DNA of 64,000 nt, from assembly GCA_949287905.1 (NCBI GenBank), contig CASEHX010000027.1, positions 1-64,000 on the forward strand. Reading direction: 5' to 3'. The notes beneath the pieces were generated by a model that saw only the letters and a list, made by a program, of their open reading frames with translations, was not told where the DNA came from and searched no databases. Position 1 is the first letter of the stretch, and each line of letters begins with the position of its first letter. Of this stretch, positions 35,588 through 43,770 are shown one piece after another. The DNA comes from an uncultured Olsenella sp. Its GTDB lineage: Bacteria > Actinomycetota > Coriobacteriia > Coriobacteriales > Atopobiaceae. Made by a program: the position numbers and the translations under genes.

Positions 35588-36550
35588 ATGGGCGAGAAGA
35601 ACCAGGGGGTGCGCGGGCGGTTTGCACCGACGCCGTCCGGCCGGATGCATCTGGGCAACGTCTTTGCCGCCCTCGTGGCATGGCTCTCGGCACGGTCCGC
35701 AGGCGGCGAGATGGTGCTGCGCATCGAGGACCTGGACCCGCGCGCCGCAAGTCGCGAGCGGGCCGAGGCGCTGATCGAGGATCTCCGCTGGCTGGGACTC
35801 GACTGGGACGAGGGCCCGTACTGGCAGAGCGAGCGCGGCGAGGTCTACAGAGACGCGCTGGCGCAGCTGGAGGCCGCGGGACTCACCTATCCCTGCTTCT
35901 GCTCGCGCGCAGAGCTCCATGCCGCGAGTGCGCCGCACGCCTCCGATGGCACGCCGGTCTATGCCGGGACGTGCCGCAACCTCCCGGCAGACGAGGTGGC
36001 GCGGCGCGCGGCGCTACGACCCCCGGCAACGCGGCTCCGCGTGCCCGGCGCAGCTGACCCCGCGGGGACCATTGAGTTTCTCGACCTCCACTACGGGGCG
36101 CACCGCGAGGTGCTCGCCCACGAGTGCGGAGACTTTCTGGTGCGCCGCAGCGACGGCGTGGTTGCCTACCAGCTCGCCGTGGTAGTGGACGACGCCCTCA
36201 TGGGCGTGACGCAGGTCGTGCGCGGCCGCGACCTCTTGGGCTCGTGCGCGCGACAGATCTACCTGGCCGGGCTTCTCGGCTTTGAGGCGCCGCAGTACGG
36301 ACACGTGCCACTGCTCGTTGCCCCGGACGGGCGTCGCCTCGCCAAGCGCGAGAAGGACCTCGACCTTGGCGCCCTGCGTGGGCGCGGCGTGAGCGCCGAG
36401 CGCATTGTGGGCGCCCTCGCCGCGGCCGCTGGCCTGGCCGACCCCGGGCGCGAGGCCACGCCCGCCGAGCTCGTGGGCGCCTTCTCCTGGAGCCGCCTGC
36501 ACCGCGAGGACATCGTCGTGGACGATGCCTTTCTCGCCCAGCTGTCCTGA
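35588..36550 (+). CDS. gluQ: Glutamyl-Q tRNA(Asp) synthetase
   Basis: This paralogue of the glutamyl-tRNA synthetase catalytic core has 320 residues and attaches glutamate to queuosine in tRNA-Asp. It has the HIGH-like motif PTPSGRMHLGN, the zinc ligands CFC and YAGTC (about 105-130), and the KMSKS counterpart LAKREKDLD. The anticodon-binding domain of true GluRS is absent, which is the key family trait. GTG 35585 and ATG 35588 are adjacent; ATG is preferred, 8-10 bp after GGGAGG. The second to fourth residues, GEKN, are encoded by one of the repeated GAGAAGAAC words. Functionally it complements the queuosine-precursor transporter at 19561. Confidence 0.9.
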   Translation: MGEKNQGVRGRFAPTPSGRMHLGNVFAALVAWLSARSAGGEMVLRIEDLDPRAASRERAEALIEDLRWLGLDWDEGPYWQSERGEVYRDALAQLEAAGLTYPCFCSRAELHAASAPHASDGTPVYAGTCRNLPADEVARRAALRPPATRLRVPGAADPAGTIEFLDLHYGAHREVLAHECGDFLVRRSDGVVAYQLAVVVDDALMGVTQVVRGRDLLGSCARQIYLAGLLGFEAPQYGHVPLLVAPDGRRLAKREKDLDLGALRGRGVSAERIVGALAAAAGLADPGREATPAELVGAFSWSRLHREDIVVDDAFLAQLS

Positions 36551-36732
36551 GCCCCGCGTCTCCGGCGCCGAAACACGACAGCCGAACCCCGCGCTTCCCA
36601 CATCCGGCGCAACGACCGAATCCCGCGTCTCCGGCGCGATAGCCAATATCCACGCCTTGCGCACGCAGCGCGACAGCCGCAATGGCGGTTGAGACTTCTT
36701 CATTTGTGGGGTATCATGCTCTAGCACCTATT

Positions 36733-36824
36733 GGAGAGCTGACCGAGAGGCCGAAGGTGCTCGCCTGCTAAGCGAGTATAGGATGCAAATCCTATCTGGG
36801 GTTCGAATCCCCAGCTCTCCGCCA
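36733..36824 (+). tRNA. tRNA-Ser (GCT)
   Basis: This is a class II tRNA with a 7-bp acceptor GGAGAGC/GCTCTCC, anticodon GCT in CCTGCTAA, a long variable arm (TAGGATGCAAATCCTA), a GGTTCGAATCC T-loop and an encoded CCA. Confidence 0.97.
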
Positions 36825-36834
36825 GATCGCCCAG

Positions 36835-36866
36835 GCTCGCTTCGCGTTGCGGAGCGAGCTTTTTTC
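36835..36866 (+). terminator. Terminator after tRNA-Ser
   Basis: GCTCGCT and AGCGAGC pair around an 11-nt loop and are followed by a run of seven T. Confidence 0.85.
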
Positions 36867-36967
36867 TTGTCAGCCCTCCCCGCTGACCCCCTTCCCACAC
36901 AACTCCAACATTTTTCTCGTTCGTGCTTGACGCGCCCATGACAGCGTGGCAATATATCCAACTGCAC

Positions 36968-37044
36968 GCGGCGTTACCTCAGCTGGATAGAGGACCTGAC
37001 TACGAATCAGGGCGTCATAGGTTCGAATCCTATACGCCGCACCA
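36968..37044 (+). tRNA. tRNA-Arg (ACG)
   Basis: The acceptor GCGGCGT/ACGCCGC, anticodon ACG (decoded as ICG) in CTACGAA, GGTTCGAATCC T-loop and encoded CCA form a normal class I cloverleaf. Confidence 0.97.
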
Positions 37045-37053
37045 CGCAAGAAC

Positions 37054-37083
37054 GAGAGGCTCCTTCGGGAGCCTCTCTTTTTG
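37054..37083 (+). terminator. Terminator after tRNA-Arg
   Basis: A 10-bp stem GAGAGGCTCC with a TTCG tetraloop is followed by TTTTT. Confidence 0.93.
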
Positions 37084-37134
37084 TCTCAAGGTCGCGCCCC
37101 CAGAACGCCCGCGCCCCTCAGAAGCCGACACCCC

Positions 37135-37485
37135 CTAGGACGCAGGCCTAAACTGGACTCCGCTCTTGTCGCCAAGCCCGACAAACGAGTAGCCAATCCC
37201 CGCCACATCGCACAGATCCATCAGGTCGATAAGGGCAAACTCCCCGCTTGCCAGGTACTCCTCAAGGGAGGAGCGCCCGGTCTCTACGAGAACCCCGGTG
37301 AGCTTTTCCTGCTCAACCTCGGTAAACGTCACGCGCAGGCCGTGGACCTCATCCCCATAGGCAATGAGGGCGGAGGGGCCGGAGACGTCCTCGCGTATCT
37401 CAAGCGAGCCATCCGTCCTCTCCACCGTACCCACTGTACGGACGTCTCCCGCACGCTCGAAGCGCGCAACCTCATGCCGCCGCAT
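37135..37485 (-). CDS. Small protein of unknown function under apparent SOS control
   Basis: This acidic, soluble-looking protein has 116 residues and starts at ATG 37485 after GAGGAG. It has no signal peptide, membrane helix or recognised domain; the sequence alternates short strands (RTVGTVERTDGSLEIREDV) with a helical C-terminal half (SSLEEYLASGEFALIDLMDL). Its promoter (37518-37546) carries two LexA/DinR-like boxes. Known LexA targets of this size include cell-division inhibitors, DNA-repair accessory proteins and prophage antirepressors; none is supported by the sequence. The gene sits immediately downstream of the first head-to-head repeat array, whose last unit lies about 30 bp from the promoter. 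Confidence 0.75.
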   Translation of the reverse strand: MRRHEVARFERAGDVRTVGTVERTDGSLEIREDVSGPSALIAYGDEVHGLRVTFTEVEQEKLTGVLVETGRSSLEEYLASGEFALIDLMDLCDVAGIGYSFVGLGDKSGVQFRPAS

Positions 37486-37517
37486 ACCCGCTCCTCTCTC
37501 CGGTACTCTGTTGTAAA

Positions 37518-37552
37518 AGAATACCAAACGTGTGTTCGGGGAACAAGTGTTC
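37518..37552 (-). promoter_or_regulatory. Promoter with two LexA/DinR-like boxes
   Basis: On the minus strand, -35 TTGTTC (37541-37546) and -10 TATTCT (37518-37523) are spaced by 17 bp. CGAACACACGTTTG lies within the spacer and fits the Gram-positive SOS box CGAACRNRYGTTYC at all but the last base. GAACAAGTGTTC (37541-37552), a second GAACn4GTTC site, covers the -35. A LexA dimer at either box would block RNA polymerase. Confidence 0.7.
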
Positions 37553-37578
37553 TTTCTCTTGCTGGAGGCGGTGAGCTC

Positions 37579-38230
37579 GCTTAGCGATGTCCACAAGTGG
37601 AGAGCTCCACGCTCGAGGCGCTTACCGATTTCCGTGATCGGAGGGGTCGTCGCTCTGATTGCTTAGGGGCTGCCGCCGTCAGAGCGCCTATCGGCCGTTC
37701 TGCTTAGCGATTGTCACCATTGGAGGGCTTCTCGCCTGACGCGCTTAGCGATTGCCACGATTGGAGGGTTCGGCGTGCGACGCGCTTAGCGATTGCCACG
37801 ATTGGAGGAGAACTGGCCTCGCTTGCTTAGCAATCGCCGCCATCGGAGGGAGCCCGGGTCAAATTGCTTATAGATCACCACGATCGGAGGGTTCTTCTCG
37901 GCCAGGCTGACATCCGAGCCTCCAATGGCTCGAATCATTAAGCGTCTTTGAAGGCAAACGCTCCAATCACGGCGTTCTTTAAGCGCGTCGCACGCCGAGC
38001 CCTCCAACGGGGCCAAACGTTAAGCGCGTCGCACGCCGAGCCCTCCGATCGCGGTAGTTGTTAAGCGACCAGATTCGAGCGCCCTCTAATCGTGGCAATC
38101 GCTAAGCAGTCAGATTCGAGCGCCCTCCAATCGCGGCGATTGCTAAGCCGTCAGAGCCGGCCAGCCTCCAGTCGATGCGATCGCAAGCCGTCGAGGCCGG
38201 CAGCGCCCCCAACCGCGCCAAACGTTAAGC
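37579..38230. repeat. Head-to-head 41-bp repeat array 1 (eight plus eight units)
   Basis: Eight units start with GCTTA at exactly 41-bp intervals (37579, 37620, 37661, 37702, 37743, 37784, 37825, 37866). Eight inverted units end at 37943, 37984, 38025, 38066, 38107, 38148, 38188 and 38230, so the array mirrors about 37904/37905. Each unit has about 26 conserved bases (GCTTAGCGATTG at the start, GATTGGAGGG at the end) plus about 15 variable bases, some of which recur. It does not code, since 41 is not a multiple of three. It fills the gap between serS and the SOS-type gene. Confidence 0.9.
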
Positions 38231-38271
38231 GCCCCGCGCCCGCGCCCCGCGCCCGCGCCCGCGCACAAGAA

Positions 38272-38299
38272 TGCGGCCCCGGCCAAAACCGGAGCCGCA
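38272..38299 (-). terminator. Terminator of serS
   Basis: TGCGGCTCCGG and CCGGGGCCGCA pair (one G-U) around a 6-nt loop and are followed on the minus strand by TTCTTGT, 25 bp past the stop. Confidence 0.7.
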
Positions 38300-38324
38300 C
38301 ACAGGGCGCTCTTCTCTCCCAGAG

Positions 38325-39620
38325 CTAGGCCTCCGGGCGGATGACCTCCACGCCGCCCATGTAGGGGCGCAGCGCCTCCGGAACGGTCACGCTGCCGTCG
38401 GCGTTCTGGTAGTTCTCCAGAATCGCCGCCATCGTGCGGCCCACGGCCAGGCCGGAACCGTTGAGCGTGTGCACGAGACGCGTGCCCTTGAACTCCGCCG
38501 GGTCCTTGTAGCGGATGTTGGCGCGACGCGCCTGGAAGTCCCAGCAGTTGGAGCAGGAGGAAATCTCCTTGTAGGCGTTGTAGCTGGGCAGCCACACCTC
38601 GATGTCGTAGCACTTGGTGGCCGAGAAACCAATGTCGCCGGTGCAGAGGGTGACCACGTGGTAGGGCAGGCCCAGCGCCTGGAGCACGGCCTCGGCCTCG
38701 GCGACCATGCTCTCGAGCTGGTTCATCGAGTCCTCGGGCTTGGCAAACTTGACCATCTCCACCTTGTCGAACTGGTGCACGCGGATGATGCCGCGCGTGT
38801 CGCGACCGGCAGAGCCCGCCTCCTCGCGGAAGCACGGGGTGAACGCCGTGTACCACAGCGGCAGCTGGCTCGCGTCCAGGATCTCGTCGCGGTGCAGGTT
38901 GGTGAGCATGACCTCGGCCGTGGGGATGAGGTACAGGTCGGGGTTCACGTGGTAGAGATCGTCCTCGAACTTGGGCAGCTGGCCCGTGCCAAAGAGGGTC
39001 TCGCGGTTGGTGATGACGGGGAGCCACCACTCCTTGAAGCCGGCCTTGACGTGCATGTCGATCATGAAGCTGATGAGGGCGCGCTCCATGCGGGCGCCAA
39101 GGCCGCCCAGCACGTAGAAGCGGGTTCCGGCGATCTTGACGCCGCGGTCAAAGTCGATGGTGCCCGTGGCGGGGCCAAGGTCCCAGTGCGCCTTGGGCTC
39201 AAAGCCGTCAGCGGAGAAGTCGCGCGGGGTGCCCCAGCGGCGCACCTCGGGGTTGTCCGAGTCGTCCTTGCCGTATGGCACGGACTCGTGCGGGATGTTG
39301 GGGATGGCCGCCACCAGGTCAAAGAGCTCCTGCTCGACCTCGGCGCGCTTGTCGTCGAGCTCGGCGATGCGCTCCTTGTTGGCGGCGACCTTGGCCTTTG
39401 CGGCCTCTGCCTCGTCCTTCTTGCCCTCGCGCATGAGCTGGCCGATCTCCTTGGAGACGGCGTTGCGCTCGGCCTGGAGCGTCTCGACCTCCACGATCAC
39501 GGAACGACGCGCCTCGTCCAGCTCGAAGAACTTCTCGCGGTCCCAATGGGCGTTCTGGCGGGACTCGCACGCCTTGTCGACGGCGTCGGGGTTCTCGCGA
39601 ACGAACTTGATGTCGAGCAT
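38325..39620 (-). CDS. serS: Seryl-tRNA synthetase
   Basis: This class II synthetase has 431 residues. The N-terminal coiled-coil arm (about 30-110, with alternating Lys/Glu/Ala) recognises the long variable arm of tRNA-Ser. Motif 2 is [14 protein letters not shown] and motif 3 is [12 protein letters not shown]; the serine pocket lies around [13 protein letters not shown] 39620 follows TAGGAG. A tRNA-Ser gene lies about 1.5 kb away. No T-box leader is visible upstream. The coiled-coil gene region has a long antisense open frame with no ribosome site, which is ignored. Confidence 0.97.
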   Translation of the reverse strand: MLDIKFVRENPDAVDKACESRQNAHWDREKFFELDEARRSVIVEVETLQAERNAVSKEIGQLMREGKKDEAEAAKAKVAANKERIAELDDKRAEVEQELFDLVAAIPNIPHESVPYGKDDSDNPEVRRWGTPRDFSADGFEPKAHWDLGPATGTIDFDRGVKIAGTRFYVLGGLGARMERALISFMIDMHVKAGFKEWWLPVITNRETLFGTGQLPKFEDDLYHVNPDLYLIPTAEVMLTNLHRDEILDASQLPLWYTAFTPCFREEAGSAGRDTRGIIRVHQFDKVEMVKFAKPEDSMNQLESMVAEAEAVLQALGLPYHVVTLCTGDIGFSATKCYDIEVWLPSYNAYKEISSCSNCWDFQARRANIRYKDPAEFKGTRLVHTLNGSGLAVGRTMAAILENYQNADGSVTVPEALRPYMGGVEVIRPEA

Positions 39621-39676
39621 GCTGGCTCCTAGCTTTGAATGCGTGCACTGCGCCGGCGCTTCCGCGACGGCCCTCC

Positions 39677-39688
39677 AAGTATATACTT
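39677..39688. promoter_or_regulatory. Palindromic AAGTATATACTT between serS and a small membrane gene
   Basis: The 12-bp perfect palindrome contains TATACT on both strands and so could serve as the -10 for both divergent genes. It is 32 bp from the + start and 57 bp from serS. Confidence 0.45.
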
Positions 39689-39720
39689 GTGCGCGTGAAT
39701 CGACGCGCCAGGGAGGCAGC

Positions 39721-39915
39721 ATGCAGGGGATCTCGGACTTCTTTACGTGGCTCTTCAGCGACAAGGTCGGTGTTCTCTGCCTCATTGTGGGCGGAATCGT
39801 CATCTGCCTGATCATCGCCATCCTCATGGAGCGCAAGACCAAGAAGCGCTACTTCAACCACGAGAAGTCCGAGAGCGACTGGGACCTCTTCGGCAGCGGC
39901 GAGGACGACGAGTAG
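39721..39915 (+). CDS. Small single-pass membrane protein
   Basis: This 64-residue protein has AGGGAGG before ATG 39721. A short amphipathic start ([15 protein letters not shown]) is followed by one strong helix ([20 protein letters not shown], about 16-35), a basic cluster ERKTKKR and an acidic tail ending SGEDDE. The orientation is probably N-out or with the acidic tail in the cytosol. No family is recognised. It is divergent from serS. Confidence 0.7.
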   Translation: MQGISDFFTWLFSDKVGVLCLIVGGIVICLIIAILMERKTKKRYFNHEKSESDWDLFGSGEDDE

Positions 39916-40119
39916 CCCGGCGCGGCAACGGCGACAGGGCGGCACGGCGCGCTCCCGGCGCGGCAACGGCACGGCCCGCTCCCGGCGGCGCAGCACGACG
40001 GCATGACGGCCCGGCAACAGGGCGGCAACGGCGTGTTCCCGGCAACGGCCCGGCAACGGCGCGCTCCCGGCGACAGGGCGGCCCGGCGGCGGCGCTCCCC
40101 GCAAGAGGGCGGCCCGGCA
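39916..40119 (+). repeat. Low-complexity CGGCAACGG-type repeats
   Basis: About 200 bp consist of variants of CGGCAACGGC and GCGCGCTCCCGGCG in irregular tandem. It is non-coding, between the small membrane gene and element D. Confidence 0.65.
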
Positions 40120-40209
40120 AAATAACATACACTGGCGAGCGATACGATTAAACGTTTTTCTCGCCACCTGCATTTATTATTATTTTAAGCGGCTCAGTGT
40201 ATGCTATTT
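40120..40209 (+). repeat. Small inverted-repeat element D
   Basis: AAATAACATACACTG (40120-40134) pairs with CAGTGTATGCTATTT (40195-40209) with one mismatch. The core is AT-rich (CCTGCATTTATTATTATTTT). It is followed immediately by three GAGAAGAAC words (40220, 40232 and 40255). Confidence 0.75.
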
Positions 40210-40300
40210 CCGCGAGACCGAGAAGAACGCCGAGAAGAACCTCGCGTCGATACCGAGAAGAACCTCGCATCGTCACCGCCCAAACACCCCAACGCACATG

Positions 40301-40330
40301 AAAAAGGCCCCGGCGCTGCCGCCGGGGCCT
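40301..40330 (-). terminator. Terminator of tRNA-Leu
   Basis: A 10-bp stem AGGCCCCGGC with a 6-nt loop is followed on the minus strand by TTTTT, 10 bp past the CCA end. Confidence 0.92.
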
Positions 40331-40339
40331 GATCAGTTA

Positions 40340-40426
40340 TGGTGCGGGCGAAAGGACTTGAACCTTCATGGAGTTGCCCCCATACGGACCTGAACCGTAC
40401 GCGTCTGCCAATTCCGCCACGCCCGC
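40340..40426 (-). tRNA. tRNA-Leu (CAG)
   Basis: This is a class II tRNA with acceptor GCGGGCG/CGCCCGC, anticodon CAG in TTCAGGT flanked by TACGG/CCGTA, a long variable arm, the T-loop GGTTCAAGTCC and an encoded CCA. Confidence 0.96.
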
Positions 40427-40542
40427 GTGCTGGGATATCGTAACGCATCCGCCGCTCGCTGCCAAGTGTTTTCTCGGATCAGCCGCCTAGAGGTAGAATA
40501 GGAGGACACGGCCAAACGCAGCTGAATCGACGAGGAGGTGCC

Positions 40543-42315
40543 GTGAGCGAAACCCGTAACAAGGCTCGGGCGGTCACGCCTATCCAGCTTCCGCAGGCAA
40601 CTCACGACGAGATTCTCCTCCGTCGCTACCGCGTGCTCGAGCGCCGGGGGCACGGCGGCTTTGGCACGGTCTGCACCTGCTGGGACACGCGCCTCCAGCG
40701 GCGCGTTGCGATAAAGCGCCTCCCCCTTGCGGTGGAGTGGGGGACCACGGCCGAGGAGGCGCTCGCCGAGGCGCGCACGGCCTGCATGCTCAACCATCCC
40801 AACATCGTGACGGTCTACGACTTTGAGACAGACGGGGCCTTTGCCTATCTGGTGATGGAGCACGTCGACGGCCTCAACCTCGAGGAGCTTCTCGCCCGCG
40901 TTGAGGGCGGCCGCCTCACGCCGGAGGAGTGCGCCCTCATTCTCCGCAGCGTTGCGAGCGCCCTCTCCTTTGCGCACGAGAACCGCGTGCTGCACCTCGA
41001 CATCAAGCCCACCAACATCATGGTCGATCGCCAGGGCACCGTTAAGCTGGCCGACTTTGGCATGTCCACGCTCGCCTCGGCCGCGGGATACGGCGGGGCG
41101 CGGGGCGGGACCGTGGGCTACATGCCGCCGGAGCAGATCATGGGCGAGATGGTGGACGAGCGGACGGACGTCTTCGCCCTCGCCACCGTTGTCTGGCAGG
41201 CACTCACCGGTACCAGCCCCTTCCTGGCGAGAAGCGCCGAGGACTCGCAGAAGAAGATCGAGCGCGGCCCGGAGCGCCTCCAGAAGTCCTGCCCGGGCCT
41301 TGACCCCGCCGTTGAGCAGGAGCTTCTCGCCGCGCTCTCGCCCTCGCCCGGACTGCGCCCGGCGGACGTCCTGGAGCTCTCGGACAGCCTCGTCCCCCTG
41401 CTCGGGGACACCGCCGACGGCGCGCGCTCCCTGAGGGACCTGGTTGTCCAGGCGGAGGACGACGAGGACGAATCGAACGACATCAGACGCCCCGAGGAAC
41501 CCCTCGCGCGCCTGGGCCTTCCCGAGGGGAGCCTCGCGCGGGCCGTCACCGCCCTTGCGTGCTTCCTGGCGCTTCGCCTGCTCATGCCCTTCGTCCTGCC
41601 CGAGAACGCCTCCGCGGCGACGGCCGGGATACCGCTCGCCTGCGCCTTCGTCTCCGCCGTATGGCCGCCGCTCGCGTCGCTGCTCGTGGGCGGGGCGCTC
41701 GCGGCCGCTCTCGCCCTCCAGCCGGCGGGCGAGAGCCCCCTCCTGACGGCGGGTGCCGTCGCGCTGGCAATCGTCATCGTGGCGTGGTGGGTCCTCGTGG
41801 GAAGGAAGGACCGGCTCGCGTCGCTGTGCCTGCTGCTCCCCTGCTGCCTGCCCACCCCGGTCTCCGCGAGCGCGCCCTCCGCATACGCCCTCGACCCGGT
41901 TCCCGCCGCCGTCACGACCGCCGTGGCGTACCTGACGGGAAGCGTCTACCGCATAGCCGTGGCCAGCGCGTTTGAGCCCGCCCTGATCGCCGACTCGCTC
42001 GTCTCGGCGGCGACGAGCGTCTCGTTCTGGCTGCTGCTCGCGGGTGCCGTCATCGGCTCGGCGCTCGCCTCCTCGATCGCCCTGCGCGGCTCCGTTGCCG
42101 CCGGGCTCGCCGGGCAGGTCCTTGCGTTTCTCTACGTTCTCGCAGCCTGCATTTTGGCTGCTAGCGTGAAAAATAGCGGGATATGGGGCGCGGTCGATTG
42201 GTCGACGGTCGTGCTTGCGTTACTCTTAGGTGTGCTTATGTGCGTAGCAACTGTCCTGAGGGGTCCCCTCTTCGAGGACCAAGAGGGAGAGGATCTAGAT
42301 GAGTTTTCTGAGTGA
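40543..42315 (+). CDS. Ser/Thr protein kinase with a polytopic C-terminus
   Basis: This 590-residue Hanks-type kinase starts at GTG 40543 after GAGGAGG. The kinase domain (about 25-290) has the glycine loop RGHGGFGTV, VAIKRLP, a catalytic loop HLDIKPTN (Asp153), DFG and GYMPPEQ. Leu replaces Arg in the HRD motif, so it is a non-RD kinase that may not depend on activation-loop phosphorylation. After an acidic linker, the C-terminal half has about seven hydrophobic segments and no PASTA or other sensor domain. It is the first gene of the fhaA-fhaB-pstP-SEDS/PBP-pknB operon and overlaps fhaA by 17 bp, occupying the role PknA has in mycobacteria. Confidence 0.92.
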   Translation: MSETRNKARAVTPIQLPQATHDEILLRRYRVLERRGHGGFGTVCTCWDTRLQRRVAIKRLPLAVEWGTTAEEALAEARTACMLNHPNIVTVYDFETDGAFAYLVMEHVDGLNLEELLARVEGGRLTPEECALILRSVASALSFAHENRVLHLDIKPTNIMVDRQGTVKLADFGMSTLASAAGYGGARGGTVGYMPPEQIMGEMVDERTDVFALATVVWQALTGTSPFLARSAEDSQKKIERGPERLQKSCPGLDPAVEQELLAALSPSPGLRPADVLELSDSLVPLLGDTADGARSLRDLVVQAEDDEDESNDIRRPEEPLARLGLPEGSLARAVTALACFLALRLLMPFVLPENASAATAGIPLACAFVSAVWPPLASLLVGGALAAALALQPAGESPLLTAGAVALAIVIVAWWVLVGRKDRLASLCLLLPCCLPTPVSASAPSAYALDPVPAAVTTAVAYLTGSVYRIAVASAFEPALIADSLVSAATSVSFWLLLAGAVIGSALASSIALRGSVAAGLAGQVLAFLYVLAACILAASVKNSGIWGAVDWSTVVLALLLGVLMCVATVLRGPLFEDQEGEDLDEFSE

Positions 42316-43360
42316 CTTTGAGGCGCGCATCGGCTCCGTCTTTGGGGCCGCGCCACAGGGCTACACCGAGCCCTTTTCTTTCAAGAAGCTCGCCAAGCGC
42401 GCGGCGCGCGAGATGGAGAACGAGACGTACGAGATCGACGGCGTGGACACCGCGCCGGCCCTCTACACCATTCTCGTCTCTGCCGCCGACGACTCGCTCA
42501 TGAGGCCTCTGTACGAGCAGATCACCTACGAGACCTCGGCGTTTGTCACCGCCCAGGCGCAGAAGAAGGGGTATGCCTTCGTGGGCAACCCGCTCGTGCG
42601 CTTCATGGTCGACCCGGGGCTCAAGTCTGGCAAGTTCGCGGTCTTTGCCGAGAACATCGACGCCGGGACGCTCTCCCGCCTCCGCGAGGAGGAGCGCGCG
42701 TTCCTCGCCGGCAACTCGAGCGCCGGAGGCGCCGCCGCACAGGTCCACCCCCGCGGCACGAGCGAGCCCACGCCCCGGACCCCCGTCCCCGCCCCGCGCG
42801 TTCCCGAGGACGACGGCCTCGACGTCATGCCGCCCGACATGCTCGACGCAGACGAGCCGGGCATTCCCGTGGCCGGCTCCTCCGAGTCGACTCCCATGCC
42901 CGTCGCGCTCGTCACGCCCGCGCCCGTCGTGTCTCCCGGCGAGACCCCCGGCTCCGTCCCCGTGCCGCAGACGCAGGGGCGCAACGTCCCGCTCGTCGAC
43001 CCGCGCCGCGGGATCGGCAGCTTCCCCGCATCCGGCATTGCCGCCGGCGCGGCGGACGGCCCGCGCGTTGCCAGCTGCCTGCTCATCGACCGCACGAGCG
43101 GCCGCACCTACACGGCCACGGCCCCTGCCACGGTCATCGGGCGCGAGAGCTCCCAGGCAGGGATCGTCCTGCGCGACCCCAACATCTCTCGTCGCCACGC
43201 CGAGCTCAGCTTTGACGGCCGCGACTGGTGCATCACCGACCTCGGCTCCACCAACGGCACGCTCGTGAATGACGTCGACGTGCGCTCCTGCACGCTCCGC
43301 GACGGCGACCTCATCACGCTCGGCCTCCTCAACCTTGAGTTCCGGGAGAACCCGCGATGA
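42299..43360 (+). CDS. fhaA: FHA-domain protein FhaA (DUF3662 plus FHA)
   Basis: This protein has 353 residues. The N-terminal DUF3662 domain (about 1-125; FEARIGSVFG ... YEQITYETSAFV) is followed by a proline/serine-rich linker (about 140-255) and a C-terminal FHA domain with GRESSQAGIVL, SRRHAEL and DLGSTNGTLVN, the phosphothreonine-binding residues. ATG 42299 follows GAGGGAGAGG. In mycobacteria, FhaA binds phosphorylated MviN and other envelope proteins. Here it would read out phosphorylation by the two kinases of the operon. It overlaps fhaB by 4 bp. Confidence 0.93.
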   Translation: MSFLSDFEARIGSVFGAAPQGYTEPFSFKKLAKRAAREMENETYEIDGVDTAPALYTILVSAADDSLMRPLYEQITYETSAFVTAQAQKKGYAFVGNPLVRFMVDPGLKSGKFAVFAENIDAGTLSRLREEERAFLAGNSSAGGAAAQVHPRGTSEPTPRTPVPAPRVPEDDGLDVMPPDMLDADEPGIPVAGSSESTPMPVALVTPAPVVSPGETPGSVPVPQTQGRNVPLVDPRRGIGSFPASGIAAGAADGPRVASCLLIDRTSGRTYTATAPATVIGRESSQAGIVLRDPNISRRHAELSFDGRDWCITDLGSTNGTLVNDVDVRSCTLRDGDLITLGLLNLEFRENPR

Positions 43361-43770
43361 TCGATCTTGTGCTTTTTGCGGGGCGAGTCCTTCTTGTCAT
43401 CGTCCTCTACCTCTTTCTCTTCGCCGTCATGCGCACGGGCGTGGGCCTCGTGCGCGGCCAGCGCAGAGACGCCGCCATCTGGGCAATCGACATCGAGAAG
43501 GGCACGCGCTCGCTCCGCGGGCTTCACGTTGACATCCTCGGGCCGGTCGTCATAGGCCGCTCCCCGTCCTCCGACGTCGTCATCGACGAGCCCTACGTCT
43601 CCTCCACGCACGCGCGCCTCGCGCTGCAGGGCCCCGCCCTCGTGCTCGAGGACCTCGGCTCCACCAACGGCACGCTCGTGAACGGTCACGTCATCGAGCA
43701 GCCCGTCACGCTTCGCGAAGGGGACGAGGTGCAGGTGGGCGACACCATCATGCGAGTGAGCCGCGGATGA
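43357..43770 (+). CDS. fhaB: Membrane-anchored FHA-domain protein FhaB
   Basis: This protein has 137 residues. An N-terminal helix (about 3-25, LVLFAGRVLLVIVLYLFLFAV) anchors it, followed by a short linker and an FHA domain with GRSPSSDVVI, SSTHARL and LGSTNGTLVNG. It overlaps its neighbours as ATGA at both ends, so it is translationally coupled. Orthologues are FtsW/PBP-associated phosphothreonine readers. The fused SEDS-PBP two genes downstream is a likely partner. Confidence 0.93.
   Translation: MIDLVLFAGRVLLVIVLYLFLFAVMRTGVGLVRGQRRDAAIWAIDIEKGTRSLRGLHVDILGPVVIGRSPSSDVVIDEPYVSSTHARLALQGPALVLEDLGSTNGTLVNGHVIEQPVTLREGDEVQVGDTIMRVSRG

Noticed and set aside
37579..38230. CRISPR array
   Set aside because: Blocks are about 26 bp but degenerate, variable parts are only 15 bp and some recur, orientation inverts in the middle, and no cas gene is in the window.
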